Assembly (NCBI GenBank): GCA_963714425.1
Contig: CAVQOI010000004.1
Coordinates: forward strand, 434,001 to 498,000
Source of the DNA: DATCYX01 sp963714425
GTDB lineage: Bacteria; Chloroflexota; Anaerolineae; Anaerolineales; UBA4823
Direction of reading: 5' to 3'
DNA length: 64,000 bases
Both the position numbers and the translations under genes were made by a program. This document shows, piece by piece, positions 34,599 through 43,011 of the stretch; position 1 is the stretch's first letter; every line of letters begins with the position of its first letter. The notes under the pieces are model-generated. The model had not been told where the DNA came from. It saw only the letters and a list, made by a program, of their open reading frames with translations, and did no database searches.

Positions 34599-35654
34599 GT
34601 TAGGCGCACTCTATTTCGCTGTTCCAAAGTAGCGCAGGATAGTCACCATCAGGACGGTGTTTCTTCGGCAGTTGTGGACCCTTCGGCGACGCTTGTTTCC
34701 TGTGTTGGGCCACGCAATGCTCCCAGCCACACCCCGACGAGCACCAAACCGCTGCCAAAAATGAAAGAGAGCGTGATGCTCTCGCTTAAGAGCCATGCCG
34801 CAAGGACAACCGTTGAGATCGGAAAGAGTAGGAACGAATAATTAGTTACCGACGCTGGCCACCGGCTCAACACGAACAGATAGAGAAGGTAGAGGCCAAC
34901 GGTGGCGACGATCACGAGATAGATGAATGCTATCCAAGTATCCGAAGTTGTCGGTAGATGCCAATCCTCTCCGACGATCGCGGAAAGCCCAAGGAGAAAC
35001 GAGGCTCCGATGGTCAAAGCAACTGCATTTGTCGCATGAGGATGGGGTTGCGGGAAAAACTTGAAGAGGACCGATCCTTCAGCCAGGCAAGCAGCGCCTG
35101 CTATCAACGCGAGCAGTGAAGCTGTCGGTATCGATGTCCCAAGACCTTCACCAACTGCCAATAAAATACCACCAATCGCAATTAGGGATCCAATTAAGCC
35201 TCGCCAGTGAAAGCTTTCTTGCCTGTGAGCGAGCGCAAAGATGAGGGTCATGAGCGGAACAACAGCCAAGACGATGCTCGCTAGTCCAGCCTCCACTCGA
35301 AGAAGACCCCAGTAGAGTAGGGCGTAGCTGAATCCTACGGTTAGAAGACCGTAGAGCATAGCGCCAGCCATCTCTCTCCCATGGGGCAGTTCAATTCGCC
35401 TGACGGCGATAATCAACCAAAAGACCAACGCTGCCACTGCCGCCCTGATACCTGCTCCCCAAAACGGCGGTAGCTCGAAATTACTTATACGGATCGCGAC
35501 TCCAATACTCCCACCGATAAACACAACCATGGCAAAGGCGATCGACGTGGAGTAGTCGCGCCTGGCAAGGTTTGTAGATTGAACTGGAGTACTGCTTTCG
35601 GTCATATAAATCTCACCCCTCGAATTGATTCTAAATTAGGCGTGTGCGCCTAAC
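34599..35654 (-). other. Passenger segment bounded by integron-core-like ends
   Basis: An 11-bp inverted pair bounds this segment: GTTAGGCGCAC at 34599-34609 and GTGCGCCTAAC at 35644-35654. Read in the direction of the enclosed gene, it begins GTTAGGC and ends GCCTAAC followed by AACTCGCTCGAGC. That resembles the core sites (GTTRRRY and RYYYAAC) and left half of an integron attC site. The right half of attC is not visible and there is no integrase here, so the cassette idea is inference. Confidence 0.45.
34649..35605 (-). CDS. EamA/DMT family transporter (passenger gene)
   Basis: A 318-residue drug/metabolite-type transporter with about ten membrane segments in two EamA repeats. Markers are FIGGSIGVAIRISNFELPPFWGAGIRA in the first repeat and YSFLLFPISTVVLAAWLLSESIT in the second. 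Both ends have short hydrophilic tails. The base composition is lower in GC than the neighbours. It lies inside a split transposase, between an 11-bp inverted pair, so it was probably brought in as a unit. Substrate unknown; amino acid or metabolite export is typical of the family. Confidence 0.85.
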   Translation of the reverse strand: MTESSTPVQSTNLARRDYSTSIAFAMVVFIGGSIGVAIRISNFELPPFWGAGIRAAVAALVFWLIIAVRRIELPHGREMAGAMLYGLLTVGFSYALLYWGLLRVEAGLASIVLAVVPLMTLIFALAHRQESFHWRGLIGSLIAIGGILLAVGEGLGTSIPTASLLALIAGAACLAEGSVLFKFFPQPHPHATNAVALTIGASFLLGLSAIVGEDWHLPTTSDTWIAFIYLVIVATVGLYLLYLFVLSRWPASVTNYSFLLFPISTVVLAAWLLSESITLSFIFGSGLVLVGVWLGALRGPTQETSVAEGSTTAEETPS

Positions 35655-35844
35655 TGGTTAATAACCAAACATCTTATTAATGCGCGAAATCCACCAAAGT
35701 CATTTTACTGAATCAAAATCGACATCTCATTTGGATAAAGTCATTCACTGGGATATTATCAACACAAATTCCGTGTATAAAGTGAAATACAGGAGCTTAT
35801 CCGTTAAATCTTCACGTTAATGAATTATATCAATATTTCAGGTC

Positions 35845-36317
35845 CTCTTTTTCAACAGCCTGTACCGTTTTGCGACGGACAAGCTCCAGATCGAGCACCA
35901 GATCTGCCAGTTCCACCTCCGCCGCTGGGCGGGCGGTATGCTACGCAATCTACGGGAGACGGTTCCAAAAGAATTGCTGTGGGTCGTGGAGCACACCAAA
36001 ACCATCCTGGATGAGCTGCCGGTGGATGGCGACCGCCAGTTGGTCGATCACGCCACCCAGGTCAATGTCCCTCGCCAGGGACGTGACCGGGCTTGGGCTC
36101 CCGTCGATCAACTGCGCTGGCTGCTGATCCGCCTGAGTGAAAACTTGCAGCGGTATCGAGTCTTTGACTGGCAACCCGAGGTGCCTGGACCAAAAACGAC
36201 ACCGAACAAGTGATTAGACGCATGAAGAAGATGCGCTCCCGCACGGTGCGAGGCTACATATCAAACCGGGGCAAGCTGGCTGCGCTCCTGATGGCGGGAC
36301 TGGGGGCTGCCTGTTGA
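35845..36317 (+). pseudogene. Transposase, C-terminal fragment with a frameshift
   Basis: The open frame from 35845 has HQICQFHLRRWAGGMLRNL and continues to about 36185. After one missing base near 36188-36192 it continues as WTKNDTEQVIRRMKKMRSRT to a TGA at 36315-36317. The NDTEQ/RMK block is the end of the DDE catalytic domain in several zinc-ribbon transposases. This is the missing C terminus of the fragment at 34347. The 35655-35844 stretch before it is AT-rich and shows no recognisable gene. Confidence 0.7.
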
Positions 36318-36455
36318 TCAAGGAATTGGGCTGGGGAAAGACTGCCTCTGGACCAATTTCAGATTTCGCCCACTGCTTTGTTACAAACACTAATCCCATA
36401 AATACTTGCAAAACCTATTTTATTCTTGTAAAATCAATATATCGGTTCATATGAG

Positions 36456-36537
36456 GGGTGAAAGAAAGCGCGCGGGGGTGGAGACCGCCTTATCACCCAA
36501 AGTACGGTGCTTTGCCATGACCGGGGGGTCAAACCGT
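36456..36537 (+). ncRNA. Structured 5' leader of the surface-protein genes (candidate cis-regulatory RNA)
   Basis: In the 403-base gap 36390-36792, GGGTGA (36456-36461) pairs with TCACCC (36493-36498), enclosing a GGCGG-type hairpin. Then ACGGT (36504-36508) pairs with ACCGT (36533-36537) around TGACC-GGGG-GGTCA (36518-36531). It lies 250 bases before the lipoprotein ATG. The outline is somewhat like a two-helix riboswitch, but known consensus residues are absent, so no class is named. The rest of the gap holds nothing I recognise. Confidence 0.35.
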
Positions 36538-36792
36538 GCAAAAAGTTTGCCAAAAAGTGATCCAACCTATTTCGTCCCACAATTGGATTGTGCGCCGGGT
36601 TATCCAAGATTGTATTGTGTGTAATTTCCGGGAGTGGCTTCCCTTAGCATCGCATGACCGCCGTAGTTGCGTAAATCGTGCTCGATAATCTTTAATGCTG
36701 GTTTGGGGGGAATTTCGCAGGTTGAGATGAATCCTATCGGCATTTTACCGGTTTCCCTAAACAGCCCAATTCAATATCCAAGGAGAGAGGCA

Positions 36793-38142
36793 ATGAGCAC
36801 TCGTAACCGGCTATCTATCCTTCCCATACTGTTGCTACTGCTAATTCAGCCATCCTGCACGGGGGAGATGCTAAGTGGTGGCACTTATGTTTGGATTGAC
36901 GTTCCTGTGGACGGTCTTTCCATCCCAGAGATACAGCCGATTAACATCGAGGGCCATGCTGCCTCGCCCGGGGGCATAGCCCGGGTTGAGGTGTGGGTGG
37001 ACGGGGAGATGCTCTCCACCCTGGAGAATCCGCCGGCTGAGGCTGGTCTGGCACGCTTCCAGACCTTGTGGACCCCAGTCGAAGCTGGTGAATTCACCAT
37101 CCAGGCAGTGGCTTATGGTACAGACGGTGAGATAAGCCAGCCGGACTCTGCCCGCGTGACCATCGGAGGCGTGACCCCAACCGCTGTGGAGCCACTTGCG
37201 CAACCGGATCTGGCGATTGTGAGCGTCGAAGCGATCCAAGCAGGAGAGAAAGATGGCATTCCCTTCTGCAATACGCGTGCCGTTTATACCAATCTCGGCG
37301 CTGGGGCAGTTCCCAGTGACTTCACGATCCAATTTTCGTTCGATGGTACACCCCAGGAAGCCATGCTCGTGGCTGGAGGTCTCCCACCTGGAGCGACCAC
37401 GGAGGCCATCTTCGTGTACCAGTTCCAAGACCTGCACTACATCGGCATCAACCTGGACTCAAGCAACACAATTCCGGAAAGCGATGAAGGCAATAATGCC
37501 TTTGCCGAGGCGCGCTTGTGCGGTCCGCCAATAGCCGATGTATCACCCACCCCTCCCCCAACTCCGGTGCCGGTCATCGAGTTCTGGGCAGAGCCCGCAG
37601 AAATCCAGGCAGGGGCATGCACAACCATTCGCTGGCACGTTGAGAACGTTCAAACCGTCATATTCGGCGGGATTGAGCAATCCCTTGATGGCTCCTATGA
37701 AGATTGCCTGTGCTCGAACCAACGCTATACCCTGAAAGTTGTGAAACTCGACGGCACGCAAGAAGAGCGCCAGGTGGATATCGCCGTAACAGGAGTATGC
37801 GTGACGCCCACACCAGTGGACAACACGCCCCCGCCTGCCCCATCTCCGGCGGTCCCGGACAACGGTCTGACCCTCTCCTGCCGCGCATCCCAATCCCTCG
37901 TGTGGTTACCGGTGGAGGACGCCAGCGGCATTGCCGAGTACAGGGTACAAGTCGAGCGCCACTCCGGCGACAACAACTGGACAAGCGTTCCTGGCAGCAC
38001 TTTCACCGGAATTACAGACAAGACAATAAATATTCCGGTCGAATGTGGATGGTATTACCGCTGGAGAGTGCGGGCGGTGGATGGTAAAGGCAATGTAGGG
38101 AATTGGTCGAATTGGTGGCTCTTCACCATTACCCTGACGTGA
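36793..38142 (+). CDS. Surface lipoprotein with Ig-like, CARDB and fibronectin-like domains
   Basis: A 449-residue exported protein. The signal peptide ends in a lipobox at IQPSC. An Ig-like domain (~30-130: INIEGHAASPGGIARVEVWVDGEML) is followed by a CARDB adhesion domain (~150-235, QPDLAIVSVEA). A second beta domain with WHVENVQTVIFGG and four cysteines comes next, then a fibronectin type III-like domain (~360-449, RWRVRAVDGKGNVGNWS). I chose the ATG at 36793 for its AAGGAGAG site; the longer frame from 36667 lacks a signal peptide at its start. No enzyme motif is seen. It pairs with the next gene. Confidence 0.75.
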   Translation: MSTRNRLSILPILLLLLIQPSCTGEMLSGGTYVWIDVPVDGLSIPEIQPINIEGHAASPGGIARVEVWVDGEMLSTLENPPAEAGLARFQTLWTPVEAGEFTIQAVAYGTDGEISQPDSARVTIGGVTPTAVEPLAQPDLAIVSVEAIQAGEKDGIPFCNTRAVYTNLGAGAVPSDFTIQFSFDGTPQEAMLVAGGLPPGATTEAIFVYQFQDLHYIGINLDSSNTIPESDEGNNAFAEARLCGPPIADVSPTPPPTPVPVIEFWAEPAEIQAGACTTIRWHVENVQTVIFGGIEQSLDGSYEDCLCSNQRYTLKVVKLDGTQEERQVDIAVTGVCVTPTPVDNTPPPAPSPAVPDNGLTLSCRASQSLVWLPVEDASGIAEYRVQVERHSGDNNWTSVPGSTFTGITDKTINIPVECGWYYRWRVRAVDGKGNVGNWSNWWLFTITLT

Positions 38143-38193
38143 GAGCCGAGAGCGTCATGAATCTCGAGCGCATCAGGACCAAGGAAAACACAA

Positions 38194-41100
38194 ATGAAAA
38201 ACAGACAATTTAGGTGCATAAGCGTCGTCGCTCTGCTGTTGCTGGCAGGCGCATGTATCCTGGCGGTACTCATCATCAGTTCCCAGCGAAGCTCACGTGC
38301 AGCCAGCGCGCGCCCGCTGGTCATCATCCACAACCCGGTAAACCGGCAGAATACACGGCTGAATGAAGGCCTGGTCGTGCATGCTACAGCGCGCGCAGTG
38401 GAAGGCATCTCTCGCATCGAGCTATGGGTCGATGGAGAATTTGTTGCTTTCAAGGAAAGCTCTGCTGAATCCCCCACGCCCCTCCTCGTGCTGGGCACCG
38501 CATGGCAACCAACTCTCGCAGGAAATCATATTTTGACCGTTCGCGCGATCTCCACCGGTGGAGTAGAAGGCCAATCCAGTGTATCGGTTGAGACACTTGT
38601 CGCAGCAGCGGTGGAAGGACCACCAGCCCAAGGGCACATCGTGGAATCGGGTGAGACCGTCGAGACGGTCGCGTCGGAATGCCAGACCAGCACCGAAGAA
38701 TTATCTGAACTAAACCCTGGGTTCGACCCCGAGGAACTCCAGCCAGGCGACGTTCTGCGCTGCCCGCCCGAGGCGGGGGGTGGTGAGAGCGCGGACGATC
38801 CGAGCGCTGGCGCCGGCGATTCGGCGGGGCCATTAGGGGCAATCGAACCTCCGGCTGGATCAGAGCCGCCCGATCCGCATGGCGAATCGCCGCAGTCATC
38901 CGGTGGCTTCAGGCTATTATTCTTCGCCGAATTGTTCCAGCCTCCGGCAGAACCAGCGTTGTTAGGCCTCGAGGCGCTGGCTTTGGAGACCAGCTCATTC
39001 GAATCGCTGCATTGCTATCTGAGCCTGGGAGGGAGCGATCCGCGCTGGGTGCCGGATGCGGATAGCAACCAGGCTACGGATGAATCCTTTGCAGCGCTGG
39101 GTGAGGGCAGCTGGGATGTCGCCTCGCATCTTTCGGGCGACCTTGCCGCCACCATCCTCTGGCCTGGAGACCAGCCACTCCCCTTCAATCTGAGCTGCGA
39201 GGGCGGAGCTGGCGGAGGCAGCGACTCTGTAAATTTAGGACGCGTGGACGTCTCTGTTTTGCCAGAGATGTGGGGGGTGATCCAGCGAGCCGCCAGCACA
39301 GGCGGTGAGGGCAACTTCACGCTCGAGTATCGCGTCAATCGCCAGGATACCGGGCGCGGATTCACCATCTCCCCTGACCTGAGCATGGCTCGACCGACAA
39401 ACTTGCAGGTCAATGAGGAACAAGCGCGCCTGTCGTGGGACTACCAGCCCTTCGAGGACGAAGAGCCCATCGGTGGGTTCTGTGTCTATCTCAACGATGA
39501 CTTGCAATGGACCGAGCCCGCCGATGCACGCCAGAGCAACCTGCCGCCCGAATGGCTCATCCCACCTTGCGGCGACGAATATCGCTTTACGGTTGCCTCT
39601 TACCGGGGGAGCTGCCTGCCCGAGGACTCGCAGTCTTACCCTTCAGAGCCTGCCATTATCGTAGGCGCGGAGACCTGTGAGAGCTACCTGGTTGTCACTA
39701 TGGACACATTAACCACCACCGATCTTGGTGGTGACGACCGCAATGACACCGGGGATGTGGGCCCTGTGTATGGGTCGTTCTTCGCCAACGAACAGCAGAT
39801 CGGCTTCAATGGTCGCGCAATCCAAGGAGACAACTTCCCGACGGAGTTGGGATTAAATCACAACTCCAGCTACAACATCAGCTCGATCACTACCAATTTT
39901 GGTGATGGACCGGCGCAGCTGGTTGTCGAAATTCCCCCCGGTGACCCAGTGGTTGAGGAGATCGTGCTCTGGGTGTGGTACGAAATCTGGGACGCAGATA
40001 GGGGCAGCGATAGCCCAGACGATTCTCTCTGCAAGGGTGAAGGTGGATATTACGAGAGCTCGCTAGCTGGGAGATTTGAAGGCACAATCACTTCGGATTT
40101 GCCTGCGGGCACACGTGGGCGCTGCATCGTTACGTTTAATGTCGAATCGCATGGCGAGAGCGCAGTGGTAGACCCTGGCGCGCCGCCGCCCTTGCCTTCT
40201 TTATCAGTAACCAACATCAGGGTAGGTACAGATACCGGGCAGCCTTACATCGTCGTGCGTAATAACGGGATGGCTGCCTGGGCTAGCAAAGACCTGGAGG
40301 TGCTCGTGAGCAGGCCAGATGGCGAGCTGCTCGGCGTGTATACTTTCCCGAACTTGAGCCTTGAGCCAGGCGAGACCATCCTTCTAGGCCATCCAGAGAT
40401 GCACCCTACCCAACCACTCGGAATCTGCGTTACGCTAGACCCAAACAATAAAGTAGAGGAGCAATGGGATCGCCTGGTTGCCTCTGAAATATTATCGGGA
40501 AATCGACAGTACTGTCGCCCCCTTCCCGACCTGAGCATTGCCCACGCAGAGTACGATTCGGACAGGGGCATGCTTATGGTTCGGGTGCAGAACGATGGCA
40601 CCCTCACCTCCCTGTCAAGCGACACGGACGGGTCGCTGGAGCTGAACAACGTGGATATGCAGATGAACCTGGTCAGCGGTGGGAGTATCGAGACCGTCTG
40701 GCCAAGTGTCAGCATCGACGCCCGTGATTCCAGGCTCTTCGAGTGGCCGATTGCACAGGCGGATCGAGCCCGAATGCGCGACGGCTACACAATTGTCATT
40801 GATCCATACAACGCCATCCCAGAGCTCGATGAGGACAATAACGACTTCAGCGTGGCAGGACAAACCCTGCTGCGACTTGCCTGGCCTTGCGGCTGGGTGC
40901 GCTTCTGTGAAACTGGTCGCTATTCGATCTATGGAGAAAATGTCGGCGGGCGTAATACCTGGACCATGCACCTGGTTGCAACGGTTTTCGGAGGCGGCTC
41001 TTCGCGTGTGGTCGCCAACTGGACCGCGCCAGAGACGGAGGCAGCCTGGAATAACACCAGTAACAACTGGTGTGGATCAGAATCAAGTCATGCCACCGAT

Positions 41101-41454
41101 TGGTTCGAGGTCGCCGGAGATGAATACTTGTTCGTACATCGCTGGACGGGTCTGGACATCGTCGCACACGGCTACCGCTGGTTTGAAGGCGGCGGGGAAT
41201 CTCTCTGGATGAACGATGGATTTGGGGGCGTAACCCTTATCCCAAGAGACACGCGAAGAGAATGCCTCACCCAAGGTGGTTGTCCTTTGACATGGGGGGG
41301 AGGTGGTGGGGCTAGCTGCAGCGCATCCGGCTGCAGCCTCATCGACAATGCTTCTGGCTCTCATCACTCTGGAACAATTTATTCATCAGGCGATGGTCTA
41401 AACGAAACCTGCTTGTGGAATACAACTTACGTGGTTTACCAGGCGCAGGATTAG
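38194..41454 (+). CDS. Large secreted LysM/CARDB multidomain protein
   Basis: A 1086-residue exported protein. A signal anchor (residues ~8-32) is followed by an Ig-like domain (~40-140) that resembles the start of the preceding protein (RIELWVDGEFVAF). A LysM domain (~150-195, HIVESGETVETVASECQTSTEELSELNPG) should bind the wall. Fibronectin-like domains (~400-500) and two CARDB-like domains (~670-920) follow. The C-terminal ~170 residues are aromatic and end Cys-rich (CSASGCS). No catalytic motif is visible. The resemblance to the upstream lipoprotein suggests that the pair arose by duplication and works at the cell surface. Confidence 0.72.
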   Translation: MKNRQFRCISVVALLLLAGACILAVLIISSQRSSRAASARPLVIIHNPVNRQNTRLNEGLVVHATARAVEGISRIELWVDGEFVAFKESSAESPTPLLVLGTAWQPTLAGNHILTVRAISTGGVEGQSSVSVETLVAAAVEGPPAQGHIVESGETVETVASECQTSTEELSELNPGFDPEELQPGDVLRCPPEAGGGESADDPSAGAGDSAGPLGAIEPPAGSEPPDPHGESPQSSGGFRLLFFAELFQPPAEPALLGLEALALETSSFESLHCYLSLGGSDPRWVPDADSNQATDESFAALGEGSWDVASHLSGDLAATILWPGDQPLPFNLSCEGGAGGGSDSVNLGRVDVSVLPEMWGVIQRAASTGGEGNFTLEYRVNRQDTGRGFTISPDLSMARPTNLQVNEEQARLSWDYQPFEDEEPIGGFCVYLNDDLQWTEPADARQSNLPPEWLIPPCGDEYRFTVASYRGSCLPEDSQSYPSEPAIIVGAETCESYLVVTMDTLTTTDLGGDDRNDTGDVGPVYGSFFANEQQIGFNGRAIQGDNFPTELGLNHNSSYNISSITTNFGDGPAQLVVEIPPGDPVVEEIVLWVWYEIWDADRGSDSPDDSLCKGEGGYYESSLAGRFEGTITSDLPAGTRGRCIVTFNVESHGESAVVDPGAPPPLPSLSVTNIRVGTDTGQPYIVVRNNGMAAWASKDLEVLVSRPDGELLGVYTFPNLSLEPGETILLGHPEMHPTQPLGICVTLDPNNKVEEQWDRLVASEILSGNRQYCRPLPDLSIAHAEYDSDRGMLMVRVQNDGTLTSLSSDTDGSLELNNVDMQMNLVSGGSIETVWPSVSIDARDSRLFEWPIAQADRARMRDGYTIVIDPYNAIPELDEDNNDFSVAGQTLLRLAWPCGWVRFCETGRYSIYGENVGGRNTWTMHLVATVFGGGSSRVVANWTAPETEAAWNNTSNNWCGSESSHATDWFEVAGDEYLFVHRWTGLDIVAHGYRWFEGGGESLWMNDGFGGVTLIPRDTRRECLTQGGCPLTWGGGGGASCSASGCSLIDNASGSHHSGTIYSSGDGLNETCLWNTTYVVYQAQD

Positions 41455-41500
41455 ATACACATGAATTCACCAATTTAGGGGAAGGAGATCAGCAAGGAAA

Positions 41501-41973
41501 GTAAATCGGATTGTGGTCTTGGGACTAGCCCTCGGACTGCTGTTGGTTGTGGCAATGCTGCCGGTCTGGCTCAGTCACCGGATCGTCCACGCGAGCCGGA
41601 CGAAGGTCTTGCTGTCGATGCCGTTGTAGACAGCGAATTCAAATATCAAGGCCGGCTCACCGAGTCTCTCAGTCCGGTGACCGGTTTGCGAGATATGGTC
41701 TTCCGGCTGTACACGGATAGCAGCTGCACCACACAGTTAGGGATCAATATCACCAGGAATGACGTTCCGGTGAGCAACGGATTATTCAGCGTCGAATTGA
41801 ACGTCTCGCACACCTATTTCAATGGCCAGGCGTTGTGGCTGGGGATCGAAATAGAAGGAACGGCAATCGGCTGCCAGGAGATCCTGCCTGTGCTCCGGCT
41901 ACTGGTGCGGTGGAGCTCCCCCATTGGGCTTGATCTACATACCTGTTATCCAAAAGGATGGTCCATAGGCTAA
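41501..41973 (+). pseudogene. Decayed secreted beta-domain protein
   Basis: A signal-peptide-like frame (VVLGLALGLLLVVAMLPVW) starts near 41501 but hits a stop at about 41627. A second frame then carries VDSEFKYQGRLTESLSPVTGLRDMVFRLYTD and GLFSVELNV. That is the opening of a common Chloroflexota surface domain, normally followed by a conserved PLTPAPYAL-like segment. Here the similarity is lost after IGCQEIL and the frame ends at 41973. A frameshift and a truncation are therefore both present. There is no clear start codon. Confidence 0.6.
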
Positions 41974-42006
41974 AAATTATTGCAACTTGCCAGTTGGCAG
42001 GGGAAC

Positions 42007-42045
42007 GGGGGTGTGTGGGCGGGCGTTGCCCGCCCACACACCCCC
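42007..42045. terminator. Perfect 18-bp inverted repeat
   Basis: The arms 42007-42024 and 42028-42045 are perfect complements (GGGGGTGTGTGGGCGGGC on the left) around a three-base loop. No T-run follows, so it may be a factor-dependent stop or a cruciform rather than a classic terminator. Confidence 0.6.
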
Positions 42046-42091
42046 ATATCTCCCTCAACTGCGCAACTTCAAAAAGCTATAAATTAATCCC

Positions 42092-42120
42092 TTGACACAG
42101 AACGAATGTTCTGCTATCAT
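42092..42120 (+). promoter_or_regulatory. lexA promoter with an embedded SOS box
   Basis: TTGACA (42092-42097) and TATCAT (42115-42120) have a 17-base spacer. The spacer is almost filled by CAGAACGAATGTTCTG (42098-42113), whose CAGAAC/GTTCTG arms match the GAAC-N4-GTTC type of LexA site. LexA would block its own RNA polymerase binding. Confidence 0.85.
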
Positions 42121-42190
42121 ATTCTTAGCACAAATGACCGAATTTAGCGGTGTGTTTCGTTGATCCGCAGGCTAATAGGAGATATAAGCT

Positions 42191-42931
42191 ATGATGGCAA
42201 GACGACGTTCTAAAGGACTGAGCGAACGGCAGAAACGCATCCTCGAAGTGTTGGAGCGCTTTCAGACACAAAATGGCTACCCACCCTCCATCCGCGAGAT
42301 CTGCGATAAGACCAATATCAGCTCCACTTCGGTGGTCAATTATTATTTAAACCAGCTGGAGGAGACCGGCTACATCGAGCGCGATGGTAGGGTCTCGCGA
42401 GGCATCCGCCTGATCAGGCCGCTCTCGCAGATCTCCAATTCAGCCTCCACCGCCATCAAGCAAACTGCCCAGGCTGTGCGCGACACAATCGGGGAGCTCT
42501 TGCACATCCCGGTGGTCGGGCGTATCGTGGCAGGCTCACCGGTCCCTGTGCCCGCGTCAGACTTCTCCTATTTCGACGCCGATAGCATGGTGGACGTCGC
42601 CACCAGCTTGCTGCCCGCACGAGAGAAAAGCGCCAGTGACCTGTTCGCCCTTGAAGTGCAGGGAGACTCGATGATTGACGCCATGGTCAACGAAGGCGAC
42701 ATCGTTATCATGAAGCCAGCCAACGAAGCCCGCAATGGCGAGATGGTGGCAGTGTGGCTTAACGATCGCGACGAGACCACCTTGAAATATTTCTATCTGG
42801 AAAATGGCAAGATTCGCCTGCAGCCCGCCAACCCAACCATGCAAGCGATTATGATTGATGACCCCTCCACTGTACAAGTACAAGGCAAGGTGGTCATGGT
42901 AATCCGCAAGGTAGGTGGGCTGCCGTCCTGA
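42191..42931 (+). CDS. lexA: LexA repressor
   Basis: A 246-residue SOS repressor and self-cleaving serine protease. The winged-helix N terminus is LSERQKRILEVLERF to PPSIREICDKTNISSTSVVNYYLNQLEETGYI. The cleavage site is Ala114-Gly115 (IVAGSP), the nucleophile is Ser160 (QGDSM) and the general base is Lys199 (TTLKYF). It is ~40 residues longer than the E. coli protein, with an Ala/Thr-rich linker at ~80-100. Two tandem ATGs exist (42191, 42194). An SOS box sits in its promoter, so it should be autoregulated. Confidence 0.96.
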   Translation: MMARRRSKGLSERQKRILEVLERFQTQNGYPPSIREICDKTNISSTSVVNYYLNQLEETGYIERDGRVSRGIRLIRPLSQISNSASTAIKQTAQAVRDTIGELLHIPVVGRIVAGSPVPVPASDFSYFDADSMVDVATSLLPAREKSASDLFALEVQGDSMIDAMVNEGDIVIMKPANEARNGEMVAVWLNDRDETTLKYFYLENGKIRLQPANPTMQAIMIDDPSTVQVQGKVVMVIRKVGGLPS

Positions 42932-43011
42932 GTGCCCGTACTCCCATTCAGCAACATGACAACAGGGTTTCTGCGTGCCGTGAGTGATGCAGAGACCCTG
43001 ATTTCGAATCT

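Larger units (their letters stand above)
34254..36389 (+). mobile_element. Decayed insertion sequence with target duplication and an inner passenger gene
   Basis: Imperfect terminal inverted repeats share TGTAACAAA, GC and GTG (left 34259-34274; right, reverse complement, 36371-36385). CTAATCCCA directly flanks both ends (34245-34253 and 36390-36398), consistent with a 9-bp target duplication. Between them lie the N-terminal and C-terminal parts of one transposase on the plus strand, separated by an EamA transporter on the minus strand and about 190 AT-rich bases. The family cannot be named without a search. Confidence 0.7.

Noticed and set aside
36456..36537. c-di-GMP-I riboswitch
   Set aside because: The helices are suggestive, but the conserved GCAAAGC and GAAA elements are missing, so the class cannot be claimed.
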